Shown: positions 26,178 to 35,371, numbered from the stretch's first letter. The stretch is 42,797 nt of DNA from Gemmatimonadota bacterium (GCA_016873995.1 VGVR01000029.1:1-42797); one strand, 5' to 3'. Numbers and translations: made by a program. Notes: generated from the letters alone by a model not told the origin.

Positions 26178-27257
26178 ATGAGGACGCGCTGGCTCCTGGC
26201 GGGGGCGCTCCTGGGGAGCGGTGCGTGCGCCTCGCCACGAGCGTTCGCCCAGGAGGTTCAGTCGATGCACGCGTGGGGGATCACGGCGGTCGAGGGCCTC
26301 GAGCTGGGCCACCACACGCTCACACAGCGCCCCACTGGGTGCACGGTCGTGCTGGCTCGCGGCGGCGCGGTCGGCGGGGTGGATATCCGCGGGAGCTCGC
26401 CGGGCACGCGGGAGACGGCGCTGCTCGATCCGGTGAACACCGTGGACGTGGTCCACGCCGTAGTTCTCTCCGGAGGATCGGCGTTCGGGCTCGACGCTGC
26501 CTCGGGGGTCATGCGCTACCTGGATGAGCGCGACATCGGCTACCGCGTCGGGCCGCGCACGGTACCCATCGTGGTCGGCGCCATCCTGTTCGACCTGGGC
26601 TTGGAAGGCGATACGCGCGTCCGGCCGGATGCGGCCTGCGGTCACGCCGCTGCGACTGCGGCCTCCCGGGCGACGTCCGCGGAGGGCTCGGTCGGCGCGG
26701 GCGCCGGCGCCACGGTCGGCAAGCTCGGCGGCGGCCGCCCCATGCGCGGCGGGTTCGGCACGGCCTCCGTGCGCCTGCCGAACGGGCTCGTGGTCGCCGC
26801 CGCCGTCGCGGTGAACGCCGTCGGCGACGTGGTCGACCCGACCACCGGAGCCATCGTCGCGGGCGCGCGCACTCAGGACGGGTCGGCGTTCGTGGACCTG
26901 CGAGCCTTCCTGAGGGGCGGCGGCGCTGGCGCTCCGGGCACGACCGGCACGCCCGGCGGCAACACCACGCTCGGGATCGTGGCCACCAACGCCCGGCTCA
27001 CCAAGTCCGAAGCGACCAAAGTCGCCCAGATGGCCCAAGACGGGCTCGCCCGCACGATCTATCCGGCGCATACCACGCGGGACGGCGACACCGTCTTCTC
27101 ATTGGCTACGGGAGCGTGGACGGAGCCAGCGGACGTGACGCTCATCGGCGCTCTCGCCGCCGACGTGATGGCCGAAGCGATCCTGCGGGCCGTGCGCTCC
27201 GCCAGCGGACTTACGGGGATCCCGGCGGTCGCGGACCTGACGTCGGCACTGCGCTGA
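26178..27257 (+). CDS. P1-family (DmpA-like) peptidase, exported
   Basis: An N-terminal nucleophile aminopeptidase of the S58/P1 family, which cleaves itself into two chains and removes N-terminal residues from small peptides. The 359 residues have a signal or lipoprotein-like start ([20 protein letters not shown]), the family segments [20 protein letters not shown] and [34 protein letters not shown], and the processing site [16 protein letters not shown]. There the Thr after Asn would become the new N-terminal nucleophile. The Cys-Ala-Ser at the end of the hydrophobic segment may make it a lipoprotein. ATG at 26178; the preceding gene ends 13 bases upstream, so they are likely co-transcribed. 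Confidence 0.88.
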   Translation: MRTRWLLAGALLGSGACASPRAFAQEVQSMHAWGITAVEGLELGHHTLTQRPTGCTVVLARGGAVGGVDIRGSSPGTRETALLDPVNTVDVVHAVVLSGGSAFGLDAASGVMRYLDERDIGYRVGPRTVPIVVGAILFDLGLEGDTRVRPDAACGHAAATAASRATSAEGSVGAGAGATVGKLGGGRPMRGGFGTASVRLPNGLVVAAAVAVNAVGDVVDPTTGAIVAGARTQDGSAFVDLRAFLRGGGAGAPGTTGTPGGNTTLGIVATNARLTKSEATKVAQMAQDGLARTIYPAHTTRDGDTVFSLATGAWTEPADVTLIGALAADVMAEAILRAVRSASGLTGIPAVADLTSALR

Positions 27258-27262
27258 CCTCG

Positions 27263-27280
27263 CCGGGCGGCCGCGCCCGG
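27263..27280 (+). terminator. GC hairpin after the P1 peptidase gene
   Basis: CCGGGC, loop GGCCGC, GCCCGG, starting 5 bases past the stop codon. The following AGCTTGGTGTTGG is only weakly U-rich. It may separate the peptidase from the aldolase transcript. Confidence 0.35.
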
Positions 27281-27348
27281 AGCTTGGTGTTGGGGCGCCC
27301 GCTCGCCTAGACTGGAGTGGCACCGGAAAACCATCCAGGAAAGGCGAC

Positions 27349-28242
27349 GTGAGCACGTTCAGCGAGCAGCAGAACCGAGTCCGTAGGGAGGCAGGGTTCA
27401 TCGCCGCGCTCGACCAGAGCGGTGGCAGCACCCCGAAGGCGCTCAAGCAGTATGGCCTCGAGGAGAGCGCCTGGTCGAACGACGATCAGATGTTCGACCT
27501 CGTGCACGCGATGCGCGCCCGGCTCATCACGAGCCCCGCGTTCGACGGCAACCGGATCCTCGGCGCGATCCTGTTCGAAGGCACCATGGACCGCGACATC
27601 GAGGGCCAGCCGACCGCGACGTATCTATGGAAGAGGAAGCGCGTCGTGCCCTTCCTGAAGATAGACAAGGGGTTGGCCGACCTGAAGGACGGCGTCCAGC
27701 TCATGAAGCCGATGCCGGGTCTCGACGCACTGCTCGAACGCGCGCGCGCCAAAGGCGTGTTCGGTACCAAGGAGCGCTCGCTCATCAAGGAAGCGAACCC
27801 GGCGGGGATCGCCGCGGTCGTGCGCCAGCAGTTCGACGTGGCCAAGCAGGTGCTCGCGCACGGGCTAATGCCGATCGTCGAGCCCGAGGTGGACATCAAG
27901 TGCCCGGACAAAGCCAAGGCCGAAGAGCTCCTGCAGAAAGAGATCCTGGCCGAGCTCGACCGACTCGGCCCCGGGGACCGCGTGATGCTCAAGCTGACCA
28001 TCCCGGACAAGGACAACTTCTACCAGCCCTGCATCAAGCACCCGAAGGTGCTGAAGGTCGTCGCGCTCTCGGGCGGTTACTCGCGCGATGACGCGAACAA
28101 GCGCCTTGCCCGCAACCACGGCATGGTGGCCAGCTTCTCGCGCGCGCTCGTGGAAGGACTAGTCGCCCAGCAGTCCGCGAAGGAGTTCAACGCCGCGCTC
28201 GATGCGTCCATCGAGAGCATCTTCCGGGCATCGATGACGTAG
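27349..28242 (+). CDS. fda: Class I fructose-bisphosphate aldolase
   Basis: Splits fructose 1,6-bisphosphate into the two triose phosphates in glycolysis and joins them in gluconeogenesis, using a Schiff-base lysine instead of metal. The 297 residues match the bacterial class I form: N-terminal [81 protein letters not shown] (with candidate Schiff-base Lys) and [18 protein letters not shown]. The start is GTG at 27349 with AGGAAAGG about 6 bases before it. It lies between exported proteins and a group of damaged genes; no other glycolytic gene is nearby. Confidence 0.94.
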   Translation: MSTFSEQQNRVRREAGFIAALDQSGGSTPKALKQYGLEESAWSNDDQMFDLVHAMRARLITSPAFDGNRILGAILFEGTMDRDIEGQPTATYLWKRKRVVPFLKIDKGLADLKDGVQLMKPMPGLDALLERARAKGVFGTKERSLIKEANPAGIAAVVRQQFDVAKQVLAHGLMPIVEPEVDIKCPDKAKAEELLQKEILAELDRLGPGDRVMLKLTIPDKDNFYQPCIKHPKVLKVVALSGGYSRDDANKRLARNHGMVASFSRALVEGLVAQQSAKEFNAALDASIESIFRASMT

Positions 28243-28263
28243 GCCACCCCGCCTGCGGCACCT

Positions 28264-28704
28264 GTGGATCTCCTCGTCGATTTCGTCGTCAACACGGCCG
28301 CGGGGCTGGTGGGCGTGTTCGCCGGCGTGGTGCTCGCCCTGTGGACGGAGCGTCAACGCGACGCGAAGCAGGCAACCAAGGAGCAGGCTGGGCTGCAGCA
28401 GGACTTGGCGCACTCGCGCCGGCTGGTCCTCTCCAGCGTAGTGAATAACACCTCGGAGGCGAAGCGGCTGGGGAGTGTTCTGGAGACCGACGAGGACCCC
28501 TACCTCTTCGAGGTGTCCTTCGAGCTCGCCGTGTGGGAGGCTACCCAGATCCAGTTCATGCGCCTCGCGGCGCTGGACGAGCGCGTGGCGCTCAGCCGGT
28601 TTTTCGACCAAGTCAGGCGGCTCCAGCGGCTCATCGAGTTCCACCGCCAGCTCCGGGTTCAGCTGGAGCTACGCCAGTCTGCGCTGGACATGGGCGATCA
28701 GTAG
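28264..28704 (+). pseudogene. Membrane-anchored coiled-coil protein with an in-frame TAG
   Basis: The frame begins with GTG at 28264 and gives 146 residues: one N-terminal membrane helix (FVVNTAAGLVGVFAGVVLAL), then basic, helical sequence (TERQRDAKQATKEQAGLQQD; RRLQRLIEFHRQLRVQLELR) of coiled-coil type. After TAG at 28702-28704 the same frame stays open for another 56 codons to a TGA at 28873-28875. It keeps the same character (ARRLHVVADEVRIDGLVVVT, DLGEPLHKRLLGIHEVAEYE). The likely ancestral gene is therefore 28264-28875 with one nonsense codon. No family was recognised. No clear ribosome site precedes the GTG. Confidence 0.6.
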
Positions 28705-28923
28705 CTCTTCGAGCAGAGTGCCAGACGCCTGCACGTGGTCGCCGACGAGGTCCGCATCGACGGCCTGGTGGTGGTGACCGACCTCGGAGAGCCGCTGCAC
28801 AAGCGCCTGCTCGGCATCCACGAGGTCGCCGAGTATGAGGCCCCTTCCGCCGTTGGAGTCGCGCACCTGCCCTGACGGTGCCATCCTTAGTCCGAAGCTT
28901 CGACCCTCCCCAGGAGCAACGAA

Positions 28924-29199
28924 ATGCCGCAGTTCCTCATCGAGAGGCAGATCCCCGGCATCGAACGGATGACCCCGCTCGAGCTACAGGCCGTCGCGCG
29001 CAAGTCGAACCGCGTTCTGGCCGACCTCGGCAGCGAGATCCGGTGGATTCACAGCTATATCGTCGACGGTCGCACATTCTGCGTGTAATCTGCGCCGGAC
29101 GAGGAGCTCATCCGCGAGCACGCGCGCCTGTCGGGCTTTCCGTGCAACAAGATTCTGAAGGTCCAGGGAATGATCGATCCCGGGATGGGCGTCGCCTGA
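28924..29199 (+). pseudogene. DUF4242 protein gene with an in-frame TAA
   Basis: Read through one stop, the frame encodes 91 codons that match DUF4242 along the whole length: MPQFLIERQIPGIERMTPLE, QAVARKSNRVLADLGSEIRW, HSYIVDGRTFCV, then TAA at 29086-29088, then SAPDEELIREHARLSGFPCN and KILKVQGMIDP. In the family a Tyr normally follows the Cys-Val, so one base change in TAT or TAC produced the stop. The ribosome site is excellent (AGGAG, 8 bases from the ATG), so the gene was recently functional, or the stop is a sequence error. DUF4242 proteins are small ferredoxin-like-fold proteins; their function is not settled. Confidence 0.75.
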
Positions 29200-29204
29200 C
29201 GACG

Positions 29205-29864
29205 ATGCCGCGCGCCCGCCTCCTCGTCGCACTCGCCCTGGCGACTCTCGTCGGCGCCGCGGCTGCCGCGCACGCCCAGGAGCCCGAGAAGAGCGTGGTC
29301 GCCGTCGTGCGCTTCGACAACAACACCGGCGACGAGCGCTTCGACAACCTCGGGCGCGCGATGTCGAGCATGATGATCTCGGACCTCTCGGTCATCGAGC
29401 GCATCCAGCTCGTGGAGCGCGAGCGAATCGAGGAGGTGATGTCCGAGATGGACTTGCAGGCCTCCGGCCGCGTCAACCCGGAGACGGCCGTCCAACTCGG
29501 CATGTTCGTGGGCGCCGAATACATGGTCTTTGGATCGTTCATGACCGCCGACCCCGAGATGCGACTCGACACCCGCGTGACCCGAGTCGAGACCGCCGAG
29601 ATCGTCACCACCGCCGACGTTCGCGGCCAGGGTCAGTCGCTCTTCGACCTCCAGCAAGCGCTCGCCGACACACTCATCGCCGGCCTTGAGCTGGTGCTCA
29701 CCGAAGAGGAGCGCGCGCTCCTGCGCACGCAGCAGGAGGCGAACCGCATCGACGACATCGATGCGGCCATCGCGTTCTCCGAGGCGCTCTGCCTGCTCGA
29801 CTACGGCGCGTATCCCGAGGCGTTCGAGGCGATCCAGCGCGTGCAGACCGCCGCCCCCGGCTAG
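29205..29864 (+). CDS. CsgG-like secreted protein, shortened by an in-frame TAG
   Basis: A 219-residue exported protein: signal peptide LLVALALATLVGAAAAAHAQ, then a CsgG/FlgO-like domain with VVAVVRFDNNTGDERFDNLG, MSSMMISDLSVIERIQLVER, QLGMFVGAEYMVFGSF and LADTLIAGLELVLTEEERAL. The C-terminal part (IDAAIAFSEALCLLDYGAYP) is a helical repeat. A TAG at 29862-29864 follows AAPG, but the frame stays open to a TGA at 30012-30014 (QVVRATFSLLRDPAADDARN and more). Helical repeats of this kind usually go on with APGY, so a Tyr codon may have turned into TAG. The core domain is intact, so the shortened protein might still fold. It starts 5 bases after the DUF4242 stop. Confidence 0.8.
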   Translation: MPRARLLVALALATLVGAAAAAHAQEPEKSVVAVVRFDNNTGDERFDNLGRAMSSMMISDLSVIERIQLVERERIEEVMSEMDLQASGRVNPETAVQLGMFVGAEYMVFGSFMTADPEMRLDTRVTRVETAEIVTTADVRGQGQSLFDLQQALADTLIAGLELVLTEEERALLRTQQEANRIDDIDAAIAFSEALCLLDYGAYPEAFEAIQRVQTAAPG

Positions 29865-30010
29865 CAGGTCGTCCGGGCGACGTTCAGCCTGCTCCGCGAC
29901 CCCGCGGCGGACGACGCGCGCAACCGAGTCACCGACGGCGTACGCAACCGGCTCGGCGGGGTGCTCGGGCGGGGCGTGCCGCAGCCCACCCGGCAGCGAC
30001 CGGCGGCCTG

Positions 30011-31273
30011 CTGAAGCACCGAGTCGTCATCGTCGGCGGTGGGTTCGGCGGGCTGACCGTGGCCCGACATCTGCGTCGCGCGCCCGTCGACGTCACGCTC
30101 GTAGACCGCAGGAACTTCCACCTCTTCCAGCCCCTGCTCTACCAGACCGCCACGGGCGGACTGTCACCGGGGGACATCGCGACTCCGATCCAGCACGTAC
30201 TGCGGAAGCATCGGAACGTGCGCGTGGTGATGGACGAGGTCGTGCACCTCGACGCGCGGGCGCGAACGCTGGTGACTCGGGAGGGCGAGCTCCCCTACGA
30301 CACGCTCGTGCTCGCCGCTGGGGTCGCGAACCACTACCTCGGGCGCGACGACTGGACGCCGCTCGCGCCCGGCCTCAAGTCCATCGAGGACGCAATCTCG
30401 ATTCGGCGGCGCATCCTGCGCGCGTTCGAGGCGGCCGAAATGGAGGCTGACGCCACCCAACGCGCCGAGCTGCTCACGTTCGTCGTGATCGGTGGCGGAG
30501 CCACGGGGGTGGAGCTGGCCGGTGCGGTGGCAGAGCTCGCGCGCTACACGCTGCGCCGCGAGTTCCGCTCCATCGATCCGCGCTCGAGCCGAGTCATGTC
30601 GGTGGAAGCTTCCGACCGTATCCTCGGGGAGCTCGCACCATCGCTGTCCGTGCGGGCCAGTCAGTCGCTGGAGCGGCTCGGCGTCGAGGTGATGACGGGC
30701 ACAACGGCCCGTGCGATCGATGCCGCCGGAGTAGACCTCGAGGTTGGCGGCCACCGCGAGCGGGTCGGCGCCCGGACCGTGCTTTGGGCTGCCGGCGTGC
30801 GCGCGGCGCCGCTCGCTCACGCGCTCCAGGAGGCGACCGGCTGTGCGGTCGACGGCATCGGGCGCATCTGCGTCGAGCCGAACCTGAGCGTCGCGAGTCA
30901 TCCCGACATCTTCGTGATCGGAGACATGGCGCACGTGGCGTACCGCGGCAAGCCGATCCCCTGCATCGCGCCGGCCGCCATCCAGCAGGGGAAGTTCGTG
31001 GCGCGGGTCATCGCCGATCGTCTGGCGGGTAAGACGCCGCCCACCCCGTTCCGCTACTTCGACAAGGGGAGCCTGGCGACGATCGGACGCTCCGCAGCCG
31101 TAGGCGAGTTCCGGGGGATGCGCTTCTGGGGGTTCCCGTCTTGGCTTGCTTGGCTCTTCATCCACCTCATCTATCTGATCGAGTTCGAGAACCGGATCCT
31201 CGTGCTCATCCAGTGGGTGAACATGTACGTGGGGCGCAGGCGCGGCGCGAGGCTGATCACCGAGGGAGGGTAA
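30011..31273 (+). CDS. ndh: Type II NADH dehydrogenase (NDH-2), apparent CTG start
   Basis: A membrane-bound single-subunit FAD enzyme that passes electrons from NADH to quinone without pumping protons. The FAD motif VVIVGGGFGGLTVARHL starts only five residues after CTG at 30011. The NAD motif is VIGGGATGVELAGAVAELAR, and the second FAD contact is IFVIGDMAHV. The C-terminal anchor is SWLAWLFIHLIYLIEFENRI with VLIQWVNMYVGRRRGARLI. The length, 420 residues, is normal. No ATG, GTG or TTG lies in frame ahead of the FAD motif; a GTG at 30059 would cut it away. The CTG overlaps the read-through stop of the CsgG-like gene (CTGA), exactly like the ATGA and GTGA junctions elsewhere, so CTG is the likely start or a mutated one. 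Confidence 0.88.
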   Translation: MKHRVVIVGGGFGGLTVARHLRRAPVDVTLVDRRNFHLFQPLLYQTATGGLSPGDIATPIQHVLRKHRNVRVVMDEVVHLDARARTLVTREGELPYDTLVLAAGVANHYLGRDDWTPLAPGLKSIEDAISIRRRILRAFEAAEMEADATQRAELLTFVVIGGGATGVELAGAVAELARYTLRREFRSIDPRSSRVMSVEASDRILGELAPSLSVRASQSLERLGVEVMTGTTARAIDAAGVDLEVGGHRERVGARTVLWAAGVRAAPLAHALQEATGCAVDGIGRICVEPNLSVASHPDIFVIGDMAHVAYRGKPIPCIAPAAIQQGKFVARVIADRLAGKTPPTPFRYFDKGSLATIGRSAAVGEFRGMRFWGFPSWLAWLFIHLIYLIEFENRILVLIQWVNMYVGRRRGARLITEGG

Positions 31274-31279
31274 CTCCGA

Positions 31280-31696
31280 TCATCGGTCTCGCAAGAACTT
31301 GCCGGCGAGGCCCTTGAGAGCGCCGAGGTTGCCACCCGAGGCTCCGCCGCCGAGGAGAGAGAGCAGGCCGCCCGCATCCTTCGCGCGGTCGCCAATCAGG
31401 CCCATGAGCATGGGAAGCAGCGAGCTCAGACCTTTCGCCCCTTGTTCCGCCGTCACGCCGGCCTTCTGCGAGAGTGCCCTGACGTCGACGTGCTTCGCGA
31501 TCGCCCCGATGGAACTGGCCGAAGCGAGGTTCGTGAAATCGAGCTCCAAGGCCTTCTTGGCCAAAGTGTCGGCCACCGACGACCCCGCGGCCGGCACGAA
31601 CCGTTCGGCCTGCTCCCTGGAGAAACCGGCCTTCGACGTGAGTTGGCCAATGAGATCTCCGCTGCGCTCCTTGATGATGTCGCTGATGAAGTTCAT
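31280..31696 (-). CDS. DUF937/DUF2780-like helical protein
   Basis: A 138-residue soluble protein, mostly helical: MNFISDIIKERSGDLIGQLT, FSREQAERFVPAAGSSVADT, HVDVRALSQKAGVTAEQGAK and LLPMLMGLIGDRA. It ends in a Gly-rich tail (GGLLSLLGGGASGGNLGALK). The pattern of a LLPxLMGLI helix before Gly-rich repeats is that of DUF937- and DUF2780-type proteins, whose role is unknown; some are YidB-like. It ends 6 bases from the convergent NDH-2 gene and is divergent from dnaE2, with 152 bases in between. GGAG lies 12 bases before the ATG, a long spacing. Confidence 0.7.
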   Translation of the reverse strand: MNFISDIIKERSGDLIGQLTSKAGFSREQAERFVPAAGSSVADTLAKKALELDFTNLASASSIGAIAKHVDVRALSQKAGVTAEQGAKGLSSLLPMLMGLIGDRAKDAGGLLSLLGGGASGGNLGALKGLAGKFLRDR

Positions 31697-31826
31697 GCGA
31701 GTTCGTTTCTCCGTTGATGAGTGGGCCGTACACCCCCCGCGGGCGGCCCTGTTCGCTCTTCCGAAGTGATAGACAAGTCACCGAACCCCAGGTCACATCG
31801 ATTGTGTGCGACATTGCGGGCGCATG

Positions 31827-31844
31827 GTTTCGGTTTATCTTCGG
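31827..31844 (+). promoter_or_regulatory. Candidate SOS operator overlapping the dnaE2 promoter
   Basis: GTTTCGGTTTATCTTCGG, ending 4 bases before the dnaE2 ATG and matching the imuB upstream motif at 16 of 18 bases. It covers a possible -10 (TATCTT, 31836-31841) that has TTGCGG 16 bases upstream. Transcription would then begin at or beside the ATG. Repressor bound here would block the promoter directly. Confidence 0.55.
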
Positions 31845-31848
31845 GTAC

Positions 31849-34800
31849 ATGTCGCCCACGTCGGCCCCCTACGTCGAGTTGCACTGCCATTCCGGGTTCT
31901 CTTTCCTGGACGGCGCCTCGCACCCCGAGGAGCTGGTGCTCGCGGCAGCCGAGCTCGGGTACCCTGCCCTCGCGCTCACCGACCACAACGGGCTCTACGG
32001 CTCGATGGAGTTCGCGCGCGCGGCCAAAGAAGCGGGCCTGCAGCCGATCACGGGCGCCGAAATCACGCTGCGGGAGTGCTTCCCGGGCTCGGCCGAGCCG
32101 GAAGGCGGCCACCACGTCACGCTGCTCGCCGAGAACCCGAAGGGCTACGCGAACCTCTGCCGCCTCCTCACGGAGGCGCACATGGGCTCCGAGCGCACGG
32201 ATCCCCGGCTCCCGCTCGCCTCGCTGCTCGAGCTTTCCGAGGGGCTGATCCTCCTCACGGGGTGCGCGCGGAGCCCGGTCGCGGCGGCGCTCGACTCCTC
32301 GGTGGCGGACGCCGAGGCGCTCGCGGCGCGGCTGGTCGGAGAGTTCGGGCCCGGAAGCGTCTTCGTCGAGCTGCAGGACAACGCCGTCAAAGGCGACGCG
32401 GCCAGGAACAAAGCGCTCGGACGACTCGCCGGGCGGCTGGGACTCGGGGTCGTCGCGACCGGGAACGTGCACTATCACCGCCCGGAGCGGCACCGCCTCC
32501 AAGACGTGCTGGTGTCGATCCGGAGCCGGGCCACGCTCGACGCCGCGCACGGCACCCGCCGGGCGAACCGGCTCTTCCACCTCTGCGCCCCCTGGGAGAT
32601 GCAGCACCGCTTCGAGAGCCGGCCCGAAGCGCTCACCAACACGCTCCTCATCGCCGAGCGCTGCGCACACTTCGACCTCACGGAGGACCTGGGCTACGAG
32701 TTTCCGGACTTCGAGGGATCGCACCGCGGAGGAGCCCTCGAGACGCTCGCCGCCATCTGCCTCGCCAAGATCGCCGAGCTGTACGCGCCGGGAAGTCGCG
32801 AAGAGCGCGACGCCGAGGAGCGCTTGAACACCGAGCTGGGGCTGGTCGACTTGCACGGACTCGCCGGCTTCTTCCTGGTCTACAGGGACATCATGCAGCT
32901 CGCCGCCCAGGTCGGCCGCGAGGTGCGGGGGGAGGCGCCCCGGGCCACATCGGGTCTTCCGCCAGGGCGCGGGCGGGGCTCGTCGGTCTCGTCGATCATC
33001 TGCTACCTGATCGGCCTCTCGCACATCGACCCGCTGAAGAACAACCTCTTCCTGGGCCGCTTCCTGAACGAGGCGCTCCGGAGCGTCCCCGACATCGATC
33101 TCGACTTCCCCAGGGACATCCGTGAGGAGCTGATCCTGCGGGTCTATCAGAAGTACGGCAGCGAGCATACGGGGCTCGTCTGCACGTTCCCCACGTATCG
33201 ACTCAAGTCGGCGGTGCGCGAAGTCGGTAAGGCGCTCGAGCTTCCGCTCGGGGAGCTCGAAAAGCTCTCGAAGCTCGCGGAGCACCGCTCGGCCTCCGGG
33301 CTCGCCGAGGAGATCGCCGCGCTCCCCGAGTTCAAGGACCGCGCGGACGGCCCCCTCTGGAAGCTCCTCGGCGAGCTGGCCGAGGACATCTCTGGACTGC
33401 CGCGCCACATCTCCCAGCACGTGGGCGGCATGATCATCTCGAGCCGCCCGCTGGTGGAGATCGTCCCGCTCGAGCCGGCCGCCTGGGAGGGCCGCGTGCT
33501 CTGCCAGTGGGACAAGGACTCGTGCGAGGACGCCGGCTTCATCAAGATCGACTTCCTCGCCCTCGGCATGCTGTCGGCGGTCGAGGAGTGCGTCGACCTC
33601 ATCGCGACGCGCGAGGGCGAGGCGCCGGACCTCTCGCGCATCGACTTCCAGGACGAGGCGCTCTACGACCGCATCTGCTCGGGGGACACGGTGGGTCTCT
33701 TCCAGATCGAGAGCCGCGCCCAGATCCAGATGCTCCGCCGCACCCGACCCCGCAACCTGGAGGACCTGGGGGTGCAGGTGGCAATCGTCCGACCCGGACC
33801 CATCGTGGGGGGTGCCGTGAACCCGTACGTGCGGCGCCGAGAGATGCTCAGGGAGGACCCTGCGTACCGAGTCCCTTACCCTCATCCGCTACTGGAAGAG
33901 GCCCTCGGGGAGACGTTGGGCGTCATCATCTTCCAGGATCAGGTCCTGAAGGTCTGCCAGGCGCTCGCGAGCTTCACGGACGGCCAGGCCGAGTCGCTTC
34001 GGCGGGCCATGAGCCGCAAGCGCTCGAAGGAGGCGCTCGCCGCCCACTGGGACGCCTTCCAGGCCGGCGCCACGAAGAACGGGGTCGACGAGACGACCGC
34101 TCGGGAGGTCTTCGCCCAGGTGACCGCGTTCTCCGAGTTCGGCTTCCCCAAGTCGCACGCGGCCGCGTTCGCGCTGCTGGCGTACCAGTCGGCCTGGCTC
34201 CGCCACTACCACCCGGTCGAGTTCTACGTGGCGCTCTTCAACAACCAGCCCATGGGGTTCTACTCGCTGGACGCCCTCGGCCGGGACGCGCGCCGGAACC
34301 GGATCCGGACCCTCCTGCCCGACGTGAACCGAAGCGCGGTAGTCTGTACCGCAGAAGGAGATGACCTACGCATCGGTCTCGGGTTCGTGCGGGGGTGGGG
34401 CACCGAGATCGCCGAGCGGGTCGTCGCCGAGCGCGAGTCGCGCGGCCCCTTCCGCTCCCTGGTCGACTTCCTGCGCCGCACCCCCGCCGCGCTGAAACGG
34501 CCGGCGGTGGAGAACCTGATCTGGGTGGGGGGGTGCGGCGCGTTCGGGCTCACGCGTCGGGAGCTCCTCTGGCAGACCGGCCTCTGGCTCGGCCCCGAGA
34601 GCGACGACGAGCGGACGGGGGGACGGGAGGACCACGCCCAGACGGAGCTCGACCTCGACGATCCCTATGCGAGGCTCTCGTTCCCGGACCTAGGGCCCAC
34701 GGACCGGATGATCGCCGAGTACCGCATGCTCCACTTCTCCGCCGAGCTCCACCCTCTCACCCTGCTGCAGCGCTCCCTGCCCCCGGGGACGGTCTCGTCG

Positions 34801-35325
34801 GACCGCCTCCCCCACCTCCGCCAGGGGAGCAGCGTATGCGTCGCGGGGCTCGTGACCACGCGTCAGAGGCCCCAGACCGCCAAGGGCTATGTCTTCGTTC
34901 TGATGGAAGATGAGCACGGTCCCGTGAACGTCATCGTGAAGCCAGACGTCTACCAAAGAGACCGCTCCGCGGTACGTATGGAGCCCTTCCTCACCGTGCG
35001 CGGCAAACTCCAGAAGGATGGGGCCACCTTGAACGTGATCGCGGAGCGGGTCGAGGCGCTGCGGGTGCCGGGCGCGCCGGTGCGCCGGTCCGGCCTCTCG
35101 CGCTCGTACGAGGCGGCCCGCACCGCCCATCGTGAGGTGGCCGCGGTCCGAGAAGGGAGTGACGCCAGCGAGCGCTTCTCCGCGCTCCAGACCTCCCTCC
35201 CCGACACCATGGAGTACTGGGCCGAGCCCGGGGACGACGGCCATCCCGACCGCCCCGACCCCGGCGCGTTCCGCTACCTGACCGCGCTCCGCCAGAGCCC
35301 GCCCGGCATCAAGAGCTTCGGATGA
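31849..35325 (+). CDS. dnaE2: Error-prone DNA polymerase III alpha DnaE2 (ImuC)
   Basis: The catalytic polymerase of the SOS mutasome, copying past damaged bases together with ImuB. The 1158 residues contain the PHP domain (1-270; YVELHCHSGFSFLDGASHPE, ALTDHNGLYG), the palm with GRGSSVSSIICYLIGLSHID and the catalytic PDIDLDFPRDIREEL. Later come ISQHVGGMIIS, IDFLALGML, the fingers (QVAIVRPGPIVGGAVNPYVR, ESLRRAMSRKRSKEAL, FGFPKSHAAAFALLAYQSAW), a helix-hairpin-helix and an OB fold near 985-1080 (YVFVLMEDEHGPVNVIVKP). The ATG at 31849 is where homology begins although the frame opens earlier. No ribosome site precedes it, consistent with a leaderless message. It stands about 16 kb from its partner imuB. 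Confidence 0.95.
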   Translation: MSPTSAPYVELHCHSGFSFLDGASHPEELVLAAAELGYPALALTDHNGLYGSMEFARAAKEAGLQPITGAEITLRECFPGSAEPEGGHHVTLLAENPKGYANLCRLLTEAHMGSERTDPRLPLASLLELSEGLILLTGCARSPVAAALDSSVADAEALAARLVGEFGPGSVFVELQDNAVKGDAARNKALGRLAGRLGLGVVATGNVHYHRPERHRLQDVLVSIRSRATLDAAHGTRRANRLFHLCAPWEMQHRFESRPEALTNTLLIAERCAHFDLTEDLGYEFPDFEGSHRGGALETLAAICLAKIAELYAPGSREERDAEERLNTELGLVDLHGLAGFFLVYRDIMQLAAQVGREVRGEAPRATSGLPPGRGRGSSVSSIICYLIGLSHIDPLKNNLFLGRFLNEALRSVPDIDLDFPRDIREELILRVYQKYGSEHTGLVCTFPTYRLKSAVREVGKALELPLGELEKLSKLAEHRSASGLAEEIAALPEFKDRADGPLWKLLGELAEDISGLPRHISQHVGGMIISSRPLVEIVPLEPAAWEGRVLCQWDKDSCEDAGFIKIDFLALGMLSAVEECVDLIATREGEAPDLSRIDFQDEALYDRICSGDTVGLFQIESRAQIQMLRRTRPRNLEDLGVQVAIVRPGPIVGGAVNPYVRRREMLREDPAYRVPYPHPLLEEALGETLGVIIFQDQVLKVCQALASFTDGQAESLRRAMSRKRSKEALAAHWDAFQAGATKNGVDETTAREVFAQVTAFSEFGFPKSHAAAFALLAYQSAWLRHYHPVEFYVALFNNQPMGFYSLDALGRDARRNRIRTLLPDVNRSAVVCTAEGDDLRIGLGFVRGWGTEIAERVVAERESRGPFRSLVDFLRRTPAALKRPAVENLIWVGGCGAFGLTRRELLWQTGLWLGPESDDERTGGREDHAQTELDLDDPYARLSFPDLGPTDRMIAEYRMLHFSAELHPLTLLQRSLPPGTVSSDRLPHLRQGSSVCVAGLVTTRQRPQTAKGYVFVLMEDEHGPVNVIVKPDVYQRDRSAVRMEPFLTVRGKLQKDGATLNVIAERVEALRVPGAPVRRSGLSRSYEAARTAHREVAAVREGSDASERFSALQTSLPDTMEYWAEPGDDGHPDRPDPGAFRYLTALRQSPPGIKSFG

Positions 35326-35371
35326 CGATCGGAATGACGACTAGATTCGTCCTCCCCGACACAGGCCTCCC

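Noticed and set aside
28702..29864. Genome-wide reassignment of TAG or TAA to Tyr
   Set aside because: Neighbouring intact genes end properly at TAG (aldolase, tonB, RHH antitoxin, nucleotidyltransferase) and at TAA (recX, NDH-2), so these codons do terminate here.
31693..33885. 730-codon minus-strand ORF under dnaE2
   Set aside because: It lies opposite a full-length polymerase with all motifs intact and shows the repetitive Arg/Glu/Leu composition of a shadow frame.
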